NCBI GenBank assembly: GCA_038118725.1
Contig: JAYOIK010000037.1
Location: forward strand, 1 to 46,896
From: JADHLJ01 sp038118725
GTDB taxonomy: Bacteria > Pseudomonadota > Alphaproteobacteria > Thalassobaculales > Thalassobaculaceae
Direction: 5' to 3'
DNA: 46,896 nt
Positions 7,236 through 15,740 of the stretch are shown here, one piece after another (position 1 is the first letter of the stretch; every line of letters starts with the position of its first letter). The translations under genes and the position numbers were made by a program. The notes below the pieces were generated by a model. It saw nothing but the letters and a program-made list of their open reading frames with translations, did not search any database and was not told the origin of the DNA.

Positions 7236-8327
7236 ATGGCGCGAAAACCCGATACTCCCCTGAAGCGCGGTTGGACCACCGGCGCCTGCGCCACGGCGGC
7301 GGTGAAGGCGGCGTATACGGCGCTGCTGACCGGCGGGTTTCCGGATCCCGTCACCATCACCCTGCCACGCGGGCAGACACCCGCCTTCGCGCTTGCGGCC
7401 GAGAGTCTCGGCGAGGGCATGGCCATGGCGGCAATCATCAAGGACGCGGGCGACGATCCCGATGTCACCCATCTCGCGAGGATAGAAGCCCGGGTGCGCC
7501 AAGTCGGGAAAGGAACCGGCGTCACCTTCAAGGCAGGACCAGGAGTCGGGACCGTCACCAAGCCTGGCCTGCCGATCTGGGTTGGAGAGCCGGCGATCAA
7601 TCCGGTGCCGCGCGCGATGATGACGGCGGTGATCAACGAACTCGCCACGGATCACGGTACGGCGGGGGATGTCGAGATCGAGCTCTCCATCCCCGGCGGC
7701 GAGGCGCTGGCGGAGAAAACCTGGAACCCGCGCCTCGGCATCCTGGGAGGCTTGTCGATCCTCGGCACCACCGGGATCGTGGTGCCTTATTCCTGCGCCG
7801 CCTGGATCGCCTCGATCCACCGGGGCATCGACGTCGCCCGGGCCTCGGGTCTCCGGCATGTCGGCGCGGCAACCGGTTCCACCTCTGAGGCGGCGGTACG
7901 ACGCCGTCACGGTCTGGCCGCCGAACAGATGCTCGACATGGGAGATTTCGCCGGCGGGATGCTGAAATACCTGCGCGGTCATCCAATCGCCCGACTGACC
8001 ATCGGCGGCGGATTCGCGAAACTGACCAAGCTCGGCCAAGGACTTCTCGACCTGCATTCCGGGCGCGGCCAGGTGGACATGGACTGGCTGGCGCGGGAGA
8101 GCGTATCGCTGGGCACGGACGCCACGTTGGCCGATGCCATACGCAACGCGAACACGGCGATGGAAGTCTTGACCCTCGCCAGCGAGGCGAGGCTCCCGCT
8201 CGGAGACCTGGTCGCCAAAAGGGCGCGGGAAACCGCGCTCGGCGTGCTCTCCGGCGCGCCCGTGGCGGTCGAGGTGCTGGTTTTCGACCGTGCCGGCCAA
8301 GTCGTCGGGATAGCCGATGGCTGGTAG
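7236..8327 (+). CDS. cbiD: cobalt-precorrin-5B C1-methyltransferase
   Basis: A 363-residue CbiD. The N-terminal signature LKRGWTTGACATAAVKAAY (about 9-27) is diagnostic. Further family blocks are GPGVGTVTKPGLPIWVGEPAINPVPR, NPRLGILGGLSILGTTGIVVPYS and GDFAGGMLKYLRGHPIARLTIGGGFAKLTKL. It methylates C1 of cobalt-precorrin-5B in the oxygen-independent, early-cobalt branch. CobF does the comparable step in the aerobic pathway, so its presence, with no CobF here, is evidence for early cobalt insertion. It overlaps cobK by 11 bases, so the two are probably co-transcribed. A 417-residue open frame on the opposite strand is a codon-bias shadow. Confidence 0.93.
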   Translation: MARKPDTPLKRGWTTGACATAAVKAAYTALLTGGFPDPVTITLPRGQTPAFALAAESLGEGMAMAAIIKDAGDDPDVTHLARIEARVRQVGKGTGVTFKAGPGVGTVTKPGLPIWVGEPAINPVPRAMMTAVINELATDHGTAGDVEIELSIPGGEALAEKTWNPRLGILGGLSILGTTGIVVPYSCAAWIASIHRGIDVARASGLRHVGAATGSTSEAAVRRRHGLAAEQMLDMGDFAGGMLKYLRGHPIARLTIGGGFAKLTKLGQGLLDLHSGRGQVDMDWLARESVSLGTDATLADAIRNANTAMEVLTLASEARLPLGDLVAKRARETALGVLSGAPVAVEVLVFDRAGQVVGIADGW

Positions 8328-9078
8328 GCGCGTGCTTATTCTCGGCGGCACCAACGAAGCCGTGGATCTGGCGGCCCATCTCGACAAGATAGCCGGGCTT
8401 GAGATCATCTCTTCGCTCGCGGGGGTCACGACAAACCCGCGCTTGCCGGAAGGCGAGATTCGACGCGGAGGGTATGGCGGCGCGGAAGGCTTGGCCTACT
8501 ACCTCCGTGACCAGACAATCCACGCGGTGATAGATGCAACCCACCCCCACGCGGCACGGATCAGCCGGCATGCGGCGCAAGCTGGCGAGGCAACCGGCGT
8601 GCCGGTACTCCATCTCGTAAGGCCACCTTGGGAACCGGTCTCCGGGGACATTTGGCATGTCGTCGAGAACGCCGGAGCGGCGGCGGATTGGCTGGAGCGA
8701 TCTCCCCTGCCCAACGGTACGCGCGTGTTGCTCGCGATCGGCCGTTCCGACCTCCGGGCATTCACGCGGATCAGCCGGCTCAAGCTCGTCGCGCGCTGCA
8801 TCGAGGCACCGGAGGACGATATCGCCTCACGGATGGACCGGATTTTCCTCGAACGAGGTCCTTTCGCGCTTGCTTCGGAACGGCGCTTGCTGGTGGAAAA
8901 CGAAATCGCCTGCCTTGTCGCCAAGAACAGTGGCGGTGGATCTAGTTTTCCCAAGATCCAGGCTGCCCGTGAACACGGCCTCCCGGTTGTCATGATCGAG
9001 CCCCCGCCACCACCGGAAGGCCTGCGCGCGCATACCGTCGCCGAAGCCGTCGCTTGGGTCGAGGATCGGTTGGTCTAG
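8317..9078 (+). CDS. cobK: precorrin-6A / cobalt-precorrin-6A reductase
   Basis: A 253-residue reductase. It begins with the nucleotide-binding strand-loop RVLILGGTNEAVDLAAHL (about 4-21), then GGYGGAEGLAYYL, DATHPHAARISRHA and LVRPPWEP, all typical of CobK/CbiJ, and has VAKNSGG near residue 210. It uses NAD(P)H to reduce the macrocycle after C1 methylation, so its position right behind cbiD follows pathway order. The ATG lies inside the last codons of cbiD. The gene converges on cobM with a 27-base gap and no obvious terminator. Confidence 0.9.
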   Translation: MAGRRVLILGGTNEAVDLAAHLDKIAGLEIISSLAGVTTNPRLPEGEIRRGGYGGAEGLAYYLRDQTIHAVIDATHPHAARISRHAAQAGEATGVPVLHLVRPPWEPVSGDIWHVVENAGAAADWLERSPLPNGTRVLLAIGRSDLRAFTRISRLKLVARCIEAPEDDIASRMDRIFLERGPFALASERRLLVENEIACLVAKNSGGGSSFPKIQAAREHGLPVVMIEPPPPPEGLRAHTVAEAVAWVEDRLV

Positions 9079-9105
9079 ATCGTTTCTGGTCTTTACGGAA
9101 ACCGT

Positions 9106-9867
9106 CTAGCCCCGCGTTGTTCTCAACACGTGAACATGGGCCGCGTCATAGAGCGCGCTGTCGCGAAATGTCTCCGCGGCGAGGGCCGGGCCGACCAGCA
9201 AAAGGGCGGTGCGCGTGATCTTCTCGGCCCGGACTTTCTCGGCAATGTCCGCCAGGGTCCCTCGGATGATCTTTTCATCCGGCCAGCTCACTCGGTAAAC
9301 CACCGCGACCGGACAATCCGGGCCATGGATAGGCTCCAGCACCCGGCGGACATGGCGCAGGTTTCGGATCGAGAGATGGATGGCCAGGGTCGCGCCGGAT
9401 CGCCCGAGTTCCTCGAGCTCCTCTCCCGGCGGCATCGACGAGGATTTCATCGCCGTGCGAGTCAAGATCACCGTCTGGGCGACCTCGGGGATCGTCAGTT
9501 CCTGCCCCAGGGCCGCCGCCGCCGCCGCGAAGGCGGGCACGCCGGGGGTGATGTCGAAGGGAATGCCGAGCCCGCGTAGCCGGCGGATCTGCTCCGCGAT
9601 GGCGCCATAGAGAGAGGGATCTCCGGAATGCACCCGCGCCACGTCCTCGCCGCGTTCATGAGCGGCGGCGATCTCCGAGAGAATCTCGTCCAGGGTCATC
9701 GGCGCGGTGTCCATCACCCGCGCATCCTTGGGAGCGAAAGCGACAACCGCCTCGGGCACTAGGGATCCAGCATAGAGGCAGACGGAACAACGCGCGATCA
9801 AGTCGCGTCCCTTGATGGTGATCAGATCCGGATCCCCCGGTCCGGCGCCAATGAAATGGACGGTCAT
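9106..9867 (-). CDS. cobM: precorrin-4 / cobalt-precorrin-4 C11-methyltransferase
   Basis: A 253-residue member of the tetrapyrrole methylase family. It starts MTVHFIGAGPGDPDLITIKG, the SAM-binding loop, and carries YAGSLVPEAVVAFAP, VARVHSGDPSLYGAIAEQI and TPGVPAFAAAAAALGQELTIPEVAQTVILTR, the pattern of CobM/CbiF. The start at 9867 is chosen because its ATG overlaps the TGA of the cbiG-cobJ gene (ATGA). It is the last gene of the cbiX-to-cobM operon. Methylation at C11 follows ring contraction by the upstream fusion protein. Confidence 0.92.
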   Translation of the reverse strand: MTVHFIGAGPGDPDLITIKGRDLIARCSVCLYAGSLVPEAVVAFAPKDARVMDTAPMTLDEILSEIAAAHERGEDVARVHSGDPSLYGAIAEQIRRLRGLGIPFDITPGVPAFAAAAAALGQELTIPEVAQTVILTRTAMKSSSMPPGEELEELGRSGATLAIHLSIRNLRHVRRVLEPIHGPDCPVAVVYRVSWPDEKIIRGTLADIAEKVRAEKITRTALLLVGPALAAETFRDSALYDAAHVHVLRTTRG

Positions 9868-11648
9868 GACGCCGCCTTCCCTTGTTCCGAACGCGCGACG
9901 CCATAGCCCCGTGGCGTATAAACCCGATCGCCGAGGCATCGTGTCTGGCTATTGCCCACCATCACCAGCGACAGCATGTCGACGCTATCGGGATCGAAAT
10001 CCCACAGCGGTGAGACGGTCACGTTCTCCTCGGGTCGGCCGAGCGACTTACCAAGGACTACCGGAGTGTCGGGTGGACGATGCGCGCTCAGGATTTCCAG
10101 GGCACGCACCAGTTGCGTGCGCCGACGCATCGATGCGGGGTTGTAAAAGGCGATCACGAAATCACCCTCCGCCGCGGCCTTGATCCGGTTTTCGATCACC
10201 GCCCAGGGGGTCAGCAGATCGGAGAGCGATATGGTGCAGAAGTCATGGCCAAGCGGCGCGCCGACCCTGGCGGAACAGGCTTGCAGGGCCGAGATCCCAG
10301 GAGAGACGGTCACCTCGACCCGACGCCAGTCAACACGCTCGATGTCGTCGAGGCACTCGAATACCAGACTGGCCATGGCATAGATGCCGGGATCACCGGA
10401 ACAGACCAGCGAAACCGTGCGCCCGCCGGCCGCGAGATCCAACGCGGCGATCACTCGATCCCGTTCCTCGCCCAGCGCATAGCCATGACGGGTCTTGCCG
10501 TCGGCGAGCGGACCAAGCAGATCCAGGTACAAGCCATAACCGACCAGATCGCTCGACATCGCCACCAGCCTGTCCACTTCCGGCGCGCGCCAGTCTTGGG
10601 TTCCAGGGCCAGTTCCAATCACGAACAAACGACCGCGTGGAGCCCCCACGTTGTTCGCGTCGATAACGGTCGGCGCGCGCGCGATGGCGCAGGTCGCGCG
10701 TTTGGATTTTCGTTTCTCAACCACCAGCGCGCCGCCCTCTCCAGCCGCCGCCAGCGCCGCCGCTTCGGCAACGCCGTGACAACCGACTTCGCGAAACACG
10801 ATTTCCGAGGGATTGGCCAGCCTCGGCGTCTCTCGCTCCAACCGATCCGGGGTGAAAAACCGCGCCGGGCGCCCTAGCGCCGCCGCGACCCGGTGGACCG
10901 CCGGCTCGTCCATCTTCACATCGACGGACGCGACCACGGCCACGCTTTCTGGCTCGAGCCCGGCCTCGGCGAGAGTTTCGTGAACCAGGGCCAGCACCTC
11001 CTCGGGATCGGTATTCCGCTCGCAACCGACGCCGAGAACCAATGTTTCCGGGTGGTACAATAGCGTGTCCGACCTGTCACCCTCCACCTTGCGGTCGCTC
11101 GCCCGCAAGGTCAGCGGAGCCCCTTCGTCGATCGCGAACCTTGCATCGTCGAGCCAGGGAAACGCGCCCTCCAACCGTACTCGGCCATCGGACAGCAATC
11201 GTGTCATGAAGGACTTGTAGGCCTCTGGGTTGGCGAGATGCCAGCCCCAGGGCGGGGCATCCAACGCAACCCCAAATCGAAGATCGCTGGCCGTGGTAAT
11301 CGCCGGGACCACATCGAGAACCGCGCCGATACGGCGCGCCAGGTCATTGCCGCCGTGATGACCACCAAGCAGCGGGATCACCGCGCTACCATCCTCGGCC
11401 ACGACCACGACCGGCGGGTCTTCCGCCTTGTCGCCGATCGCGGATGCCAGAAGCCGAACCAGGGCACCCAGCGCGCCGACAAAAACAATCGGGCTTCCTT
11501 GCCTGAACCGATCACGCAGATGAACGCCGAGATCCTCGACGGTTGTATCCGCGCCCTCTGGACGACCATGCAAGGGCGCATCAAGGGTATCGGCGATCCG
11601 CCGCGCGGTCGGCAGGCCCGAGGCGGTGACCACGACGACAATGGTCAT
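9864..11648 (-). CDS. CbiG-CobJ fusion: cobalt-precorrin-5A hydrolase plus C17-methyltransferase
   Basis: A 594-residue two-enzyme protein. Residues about 1-335 are CbiG: an N-terminal part with FVGALGALVRLLA and LLGGHHGGNDLARRI, a middle part, and a C-terminal part with VLGVGCERNTDPEEVLALV and SVDVKMDEPAVHRVAAALG. CbiG opens the delta-lactone of cobalt-precorrin-5A. Residues about 343-594 are a CobJ/CbiH tetrapyrrole methylase (LFVIGTGPGTQDWRAPEV at the SAM loop, VCSGDPGIYAMASLVFE, VSPGISALQACSARVGAPLGHDFCTISLSDLL), which methylates C17 and contracts the ring. The two activities are consecutive or nearly so, which fits the fusion. The ATG overlaps the cobI stop (ATGA). No extra iron-sulfur domain is seen on the CobJ half. 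Confidence 0.9.
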   Translation of the reverse strand: MTIVVVVTASGLPTARRIADTLDAPLHGRPEGADTTVEDLGVHLRDRFRQGSPIVFVGALGALVRLLASAIGDKAEDPPVVVVAEDGSAVIPLLGGHHGGNDLARRIGAVLDVVPAITTASDLRFGVALDAPPWGWHLANPEAYKSFMTRLLSDGRVRLEGAFPWLDDARFAIDEGAPLTLRASDRKVEGDRSDTLLYHPETLVLGVGCERNTDPEEVLALVHETLAEAGLEPESVAVVASVDVKMDEPAVHRVAAALGRPARFFTPDRLERETPRLANPSEIVFREVGCHGVAEAAALAAAGEGGALVVEKRKSKRATCAIARAPTVIDANNVGAPRGRLFVIGTGPGTQDWRAPEVDRLVAMSSDLVGYGLYLDLLGPLADGKTRHGYALGEERDRVIAALDLAAGGRTVSLVCSGDPGIYAMASLVFECLDDIERVDWRRVEVTVSPGISALQACSARVGAPLGHDFCTISLSDLLTPWAVIENRIKAAAEGDFVIAFYNPASMRRRTQLVRALEILSAHRPPDTPVVLGKSLGRPEENVTVSPLWDFDPDSVDMLSLVMVGNSQTRCLGDRVYTPRGYGVARSEQGKAAS

Positions 11649-12349
11649 GTCCACGCCCTCCCGCGCCTATGGGTGAGGATCATCGAGAAATAGGGAACGT
11701 TGGTCTCATTGACCTCGCGCAACGGCAGGACCCGTTGGTTCTCCATCGTCGCGCGCTCCACGTAATGGGCTTCCTCGGCTAGATCGAGCCGCTCCAGCAA
11801 AGCCCGCACGCGGTCGAAATGGCGGCCGACCTTGACGATCGCGGCGGAATCCGTCGCCAGCAAACGCGCCTCCAGCACCTCGTCGTCAAGCGGCGCCGGG
11901 AGCACCGTCAGCACGTCGTTTCGCGCGGCGAGCGGCGCCGACAGAGACGCCGCGCAGGCCATCAGCGACGAAACACCGGGGATCACCTCGACCTTGTGCC
12001 GGTTCGCGAGACGCCCGAAGAGATACATGAAGGAGCCATAGAAGAACGGGTCCCCCTCGCACAAGACAGCGACGGACTTCCCAACCTCGAGTGCCCCTGA
12101 GATATGGTCCGCCGCCTGGTCATAGACCTCCATCGCGGGAAACCGGTCGACCAACATCGGCATGCGGATCGCGAATTCCTCGCGCCCGTCGGGAATATGC
12201 GGGGCGGCGATTGCGCGGGCCAGGCTGTCGCCCTCCTCAAGGGCGGGATAGGCGATCACGTCGGCTTCCTTGAGAACCCGAAGCGCCTTCAGGGTGATCA
12301 GTTCCGGGTCGCCGGGGCCGACACCGACACCGTGCAAGCGGCCTTTCAC
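11645..12349 (-). CDS. cobI: precorrin-2 / cobalt-precorrin-2 C20-methyltransferase
   Basis: A 234-residue tetrapyrrole methylase. The start is the GTG at 12349, which overlaps the cobL stop as GTGA and places GRLHGVGVGPGDPELITLKAL, the SAM loop, at the N-terminus. An ATG farther upstream would add about 11 residues inside cobL. Other family features are VIAYPALEEGDSLARAIA, LCEGDPFFYGSFMYLF and VIPGVSSLMACAASL. It methylates C20 of precorrin-2 or its cobalt form, the step immediately after CbiX in the early-cobalt route. It is coupled on both sides by 4-nt overlaps. Confidence 0.92.
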   Translation of the reverse strand: MKGRLHGVGVGPGDPELITLKALRVLKEADVIAYPALEEGDSLARAIAAPHIPDGREEFAIRMPMLVDRFPAMEVYDQAADHISGALEVGKSVAVLCEGDPFFYGSFMYLFGRLANRHKVEVIPGVSSLMACAASLSAPLAARNDVLTVLPAPLDDEVLEARLLATDSAAIVKVGRHFDRVRALLERLDLAEEAHYVERATMENQRVLPLREVNETNVPYFSMILTHRRGRAWT

Positions 12350-13599
12350 GACGGATGCTCCCAGGGTTTGGCCACACTCCATTGGGTGACCGGCATGAGG
12401 GGCCGCCATCCCTGGAACAGCCCGACCGGCTCGGCGCGGGAAATCGCGATCCGCGAAAGCGTGCCCCCAAGCCTTGCCTGATGCGAGAGCAGGGCCGCCT
12501 CACCCTCGACCGTCACGACATTGGCGACAAGCCGCCCTCCAGGTTTGAGCGCTGTCCAACAATGCTCGATGACACCCGGCATCGACGCGCCACCCCCGAT
12601 GAAGACGGCATCCGGGGCTTCCAGGTCCGAGAGGATGTCCGGCGCGGAACCGGCGATGACTTCCAGCCGCGGAACGCCCAGAGCGGCGGCGTTCTCGGCG
12701 ATCATGGCACGCCGTTCGGGTTTTTTCTCGATCGCGAGTGCCCGGCAAAGCGGATCGGCGCGCAGCCACTCGATCGCCACGGTCCCGGCGCCGGCGCCGA
12801 CATCCCAGAGCAACGCCCGGGGAAGCGGATGAAGGGCCGAGACCGTGATCGCGCGAACCTCGCGCTTGGTCATCTGTCCGTCACCGCGAAACGCTTTGTC
12901 GGGGAGGCCCGACGTCTTGGGTCGAACGACCACGCCCGGGCCGGCGATCAGTTCCACCGCGATGGTGTTCAACGCCTCGCCCGGCGGGTGTTTCCAGTTC
13001 GACGCCCGAGCCTCCAAGCGGCGTTCTTGCTCTCCGCCCATGCGTTCCAGCACGGTGAGCATGCTAGCGCCATAGCCGCGCTCGGCGAGCCGGGCGGCGA
13101 CCTGGGCCGGTGTATCGGGGCCATCGGACAGGATCACCAACCGGGCTCGAGGTCGAAGATATCCCTCCAATAGATCGAGCGGGCGGCCATGCAGGGTGAG
13201 CAGTTCGACCTCGTGTTCGGCCCAGCCCATGCGCGCGGCGGCGAGCGCCAGGGCCGAGGCGACCGGCACGATGGTCATTTCATCCCGGGACACGCGCTTT
13301 ACAAGCGCGTTGCCGATCCCGAAACACATCGGATCACCCGTGGCCAACACACAAACGCGCCGCCCGCGCATGGCTTCAATTCGGTCCAGCAAGAGCCGTA
13401 GCGGAGACGGCCAACTCAGCCGCTCGCGCCCGTCATCGGGAACCATGGCGAGGTGACGGTCACCACCGATCAAAACCTCTGCGTCGTCAACCAGCGCGCG
13501 GGCGCCGGGCGCGATGCCTTCCAGCCCGTCCTCGCCGATCCCGACGACGGATAGCCAACGCCCGGGCCCGGCCCCGTCGGACAAAGCTCGTTCCGTCAT
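12346..13599 (-). CDS. cobL: precorrin-6B C5,15-methyltransferase, decarboxylating (CbiE-CbiT)
   Basis: A 417-residue bifunctional enzyme. Residues about 10-210 are the CbiE-type tetrapyrrole methylase (WLSVVGIGEDGLEGIAPGARA, VLATGDPMCFGIGNALV, VPVASALALAAARMGWAEHEVELLTLHGR). Residues about 240-410 are the CbiT-type Rossmann methyltransferase (KREVRAITVSALHPL, LLWDVGAGAGTVAIEWLRA, DAVFIGGGASMPGVIEHCW). Together they methylate C5 and C15 and decarboxylate the acetate side chain on ring C. Overlaps are ATGA with cobH upstream and GTGA with cobI downstream. Confidence 0.93.
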   Translation of the reverse strand: MTERALSDGAGPGRWLSVVGIGEDGLEGIAPGARALVDDAEVLIGGDRHLAMVPDDGRERLSWPSPLRLLLDRIEAMRGRRVCVLATGDPMCFGIGNALVKRVSRDEMTIVPVASALALAAARMGWAEHEVELLTLHGRPLDLLEGYLRPRARLVILSDGPDTPAQVAARLAERGYGASMLTVLERMGGEQERRLEARASNWKHPPGEALNTIAVELIAGPGVVVRPKTSGLPDKAFRGDGQMTKREVRAITVSALHPLPRALLWDVGAGAGTVAIEWLRADPLCRALAIEKKPERRAMIAENAAALGVPRLEVIAGSAPDILSDLEAPDAVFIGGGASMPGVIEHCWTALKPGGRLVANVVTVEGEAALLSHQARLGGTLSRIAISRAEPVGLFQGWRPLMPVTQWSVAKPWEHPS

Positions 13600-14237
13600 T
13601 GATCAACCCCCACCGCGATCCGGGCGATCGCGTTGACCGCCGCCGCCGCGATCGCGCTACCACCGCGCCGGCCTAGAAGCGCCGCGTGCGGGATCGCCGG
13701 GTCCGCGTCCACCAGAGCCTGCTTGGATTCCGCCGCGCCGACGAAACCCACCGGGAAACCGAGCACCGCCGCCGGCATGGGGGCGCCGGCCTGGATCTCC
13801 TCGATCAAGCGAAACAAGGCCGTCGGTGCGTTGCCGATGGCAACCACCGCGCCCTCGAGGTCATCGAACCAGAGCGGTACCTGCGCCGCCGAACGGGTTG
13901 TTTTTTCCGCCTTTGCCTGCTTGGCAAGGCCTGTCGCGCCGAGAAAGCAAAGGACTAGGTTGTCCAGACCGCTTGCGCCAAGCGAAATCCCGGCGCCGAC
14001 CATCTCACAGTCGCAAATGATCGGGGCTCCCTCGATCAGGGCTTCGACAGCCGCCTCGACCACCCCAGTGGAAAACGCCAAGTCCCCGGCGATATCGGGC
14101 ATGCCACAGGCATGGATCAGCCGTGTCGCCACTGCGGCCTCCGCCTCCGAAAACCGGGACAGGTCCGCCTCCGTCGCCACGGTCTCGAATGACAGCCGAT
14201 AGATCGCGTCGGGATCACGAAGATAGTCGAGCCCCAT
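13596..14237 (-). CDS. cobH: precorrin-8X / cobalt-precorrin-8 methylmutase
   Basis: A 213-residue enzyme that moves the methyl group from C11 to C12, giving (hydrogeno/co)byrinate. Family features include DYLRDPDAIYRLSFETVATEADL at the N-terminus, FSTGVVEAAVEALIEGAPIICDCEMVGAGI, GNAPTALFRLIEEIQAG and GFPVGFVGAAESKQAL, followed by LGRRGGSAIAAAAVNA. The expected active-site His is in the RLIHACGMPDIAGDL segment. It starts three bases after the cbiX stop, so it is in the same operon. Confidence 0.93.
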   Translation of the reverse strand: MGLDYLRDPDAIYRLSFETVATEADLSRFSEAEAAVATRLIHACGMPDIAGDLAFSTGVVEAAVEALIEGAPIICDCEMVGAGISLGASGLDNLVLCFLGATGLAKQAKAEKTTRSAAQVPLWFDDLEGAVVAIGNAPTALFRLIEEIQAGAPMPAAVLGFPVGFVGAAESKQALVDADPAIPHAALLGRRGGSAIAAAAVNAIARIAVGVDQ

Positions 14238-14240
14238 GGC

Positions 14241-15428
14241 TCAGCCGCCCCCGCCTTCTTTCATGCTTTTGGGTCCAAGCGGGTGATCCGCATGCGGGTA
14301 GGGATGGTGATGATGCCCATGATCGTTACCATGGTCATGCCCGTGATGATGGTCGTGGTCNNNNNNNNNNNNNNNNNNNNNNNNNNNNNNNNNNNNNNNN
14401 NNNNNNNNNNNNNNNNNNNNNNNNNNNNNNNNNNNNNNNNNNNNNNNNNNNNNNNNNNNNTGGTCATGCCCGTGATGATGGTCGTGGTCGTGATGATGAT
14501 GATCGTGGGAATGGCCGTGGTCATGTCCATGGCCGGCGCTATCGTCGGCGGTGCCGGTGCCGATCCCCTCGACATGATGGTGGTGGCTCTCCTGATCAAG
14601 ACCAACCTCGGCCTCGAAACCGAGAACCTGATTGCGATACTTGCACATCTGGCAGTTCATGTTGCCGGTACCCTCGAGGATCTCCTGGACCCGGTCGACA
14701 AAGGTGTCGATCACCAGGGGATGGTCGTTCAGGTATCCGGCCTTGACGAACTCGATCCCAGGATGGCGCGCCGCGACGGCGTCGGTGTAGTCGTAGATCC
14801 TCTTGACCAGCACCCCGGTGAAAAGGAAATACGGGAACACGATCACCCGCTTGTAGCCGAGCTTGGCGACATGCTCCAAGGCGGGCTCGACCAGTGGGAA
14901 GGTCACGCCGGAATAGGCGGTCTCGCCCCAGCCGAAACCCATGCCTTCCCATAGCATCCGCATGACCTTGGCGACATTGGAGTTCGCGTCCGGATCCGAG
15001 GCGCCGCGCCCGACCACCACCAGACAGGTCTCGTGCCGCGAAATTTGGTCGCCGGCGGCCGCAACCGCCTCTTCGACTCGCGCGGCGGCGGCCTTCAGCA
15101 TCTTCGGGTCTATGCCGAGTTCGCGTCCATAGCGGATGGTGAGACCGTTTTGCGCCTGATAAGTGTTCAGCACCGAGGGAATGTCGTTCTTGGCGTGCCC
15201 GGCGGCGAACAGCATGCCCGGGATCGCCAGCACCTCGTCCACCCCGCCGGCCTTGAGCGCGTTCAGCCCGTCACGAATCACCGGAGTGGCGAATTCGAGA
15301 TAGCCGTAATCCACCGGATATTGCGGCAGCCGCTCGGTCAATCGCTCGGCCAGCACGGCGAATTCCCGCACCGCGTTCTCGTCCCGGCTTCCATGGCCGC
15401 AGACCATCACCCCAAGTTTTCCAGCCAT
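14241..15428 (-). CDS. cbiX: sirohydrochlorin cobaltochelatase with His-rich tail (CbiX), contains assembly gap
   Basis: Start chosen at ATG 15428 (MAGKLGVMVCGHGSRDE), which has GGGAGCGACGAGG just upstream. There are two chelatase-type domains: residues about 1-120 with the metal-ligand His of CGHGS and FAAGHAKNDIP, and about 125-260 with VVVGRGASDPDANSN and FPYFLFTGVLVKRI. A MNCQMCKYR segment follows (CxxC, as in CbiX forms with an iron-sulfur site), then a long His/Asp-rich tail (HGHDHGHSHDHHHHDHD) likely to hold metal ions. It inserts cobalt into sirohydrochlorin, committing to the early-cobalt route. The tail is interrupted by 100 N. Without the gap and one flanking duplicate the protein would be about 352 residues. 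First gene of the minus-strand cob operon. Confidence 0.9.
   Translation of the reverse strand: MAGKLGVMVCGHGSRDENAVREFAVLAERLTERLPQYPVDYGYLEFATPVIRDGLNALKAGGVDEVLAIPGMLFAAGHAKNDIPSVLNTYQAQNGLTIRYGRELGIDPKMLKAAAARVEEAVAAAGDQISRHETCLVVVGRGASDPDANSNVAKVMRMLWEGMGFGWGETAYSGVTFPLVEPALEHVAKLGYKRVIVFPYFLFTGVLVKRIYDYTDAVAARHPGIEFVKAGYLNDHPLVIDTFVDRVQEILEGTGNMNCQMCKYRNQVLGFEAEVGLDQESHHHHVEGIGTGTADDSAGHGHDHGHSHDHHHHDHDHHHGHDXXXXXXXXXXXXXXXXXXXXXXXXXXXXXXXXXXDHDHHHGHDHGNDHGHHHHPYPHADHPLGPKSMKEGGGG
14361..14460. other. 100-N assembly gap within the cbiX His-rich repeat
   Basis: Exactly 100 N separate two contig ends. The 29 bases before the gap (14332-14360) are identical to the 29 after it (14461-14489). 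The sequence codes for the HDHDHHHGHD-type tail. Either the contigs simply overlap by 29 bp, or a longer tandem repeat collapsed. Removing the N and one copy deletes 129 nt, a multiple of three, so the reading frame is kept. Confidence 0.9.
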
Positions 15429-15640
15429 CCTCGTCGCTCCCTCGCATGCCGCCGAAGCGGTCACGCGGGGGCGCGGGAACCCTCGTTCCCGTCCCTGGAG
15501 CGCGCCGCCACGGATATCCCGTTTGGATCTACCCGGTTCCGTTTCCCGAAACGCCCGTCACGCCTTGCGTGTCCCGGACCGCGGGAACACCTCTACGCGC
15601 GTTGAGGGGCCGGGGCAAGGGGTCTTCCACTACTATTGAT

Positions 15641-15716
15641 TTCCCGTCGCGCCGGCGAAAGCCGGAGCTCTCGGCAAGCGAAGGTTAAGCCCCTGTTTTC
15701 ACGGGGGCGACGGAAA
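15641..15716. repeat. palindromic intergenic element (REP-like)
   Basis: TTTCCCGTCGC at the left (15640-15650) is met by GCGACGGAAAA at 15707-15717 as an imperfect inverted end. Inside is the hairpin CCGGC-GAAA-GCCGG (15652-15665) with a GNRA-type loop. It lies in the 660-base gene-free region upstream of cbiX. Such hairpins are common as dispersed intergenic repeats in alphaproteobacteria. Confidence 0.45.
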
Positions 15717-15740
15717 ACAACCTGGACATCAACATCCCCT

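Noticed and set aside
7176..8429. A 417-residue open frame antisense to cbiD
   Set aside because: It lies opposite a gene with clear family signatures, has Arg/Pro/Gly-rich content typical of GC-rich shadow frames, and no recognisable domain.
14241..14620. A separate His-rich metal-binding protein gene on either strand
   Set aside because: The His-rich stretch is in frame with the two chelatase domains of cbiX on the minus strand. The plus-strand Met/Val-rich reading is a shadow of the repeat.
15429..15720. A cobalamin riboswitch upstream of the cbiX operon
   Set aside because: Some bits look similar on the minus strand (GGGAACGAGGGTTCCC followed by GCCCCCGCGTGACCG), but I see neither the GCCACTG element nor a B12 box before the cbiX start. 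A covariance-model scan with the cobalamin family would decide. A high-scoring hit would overturn this.
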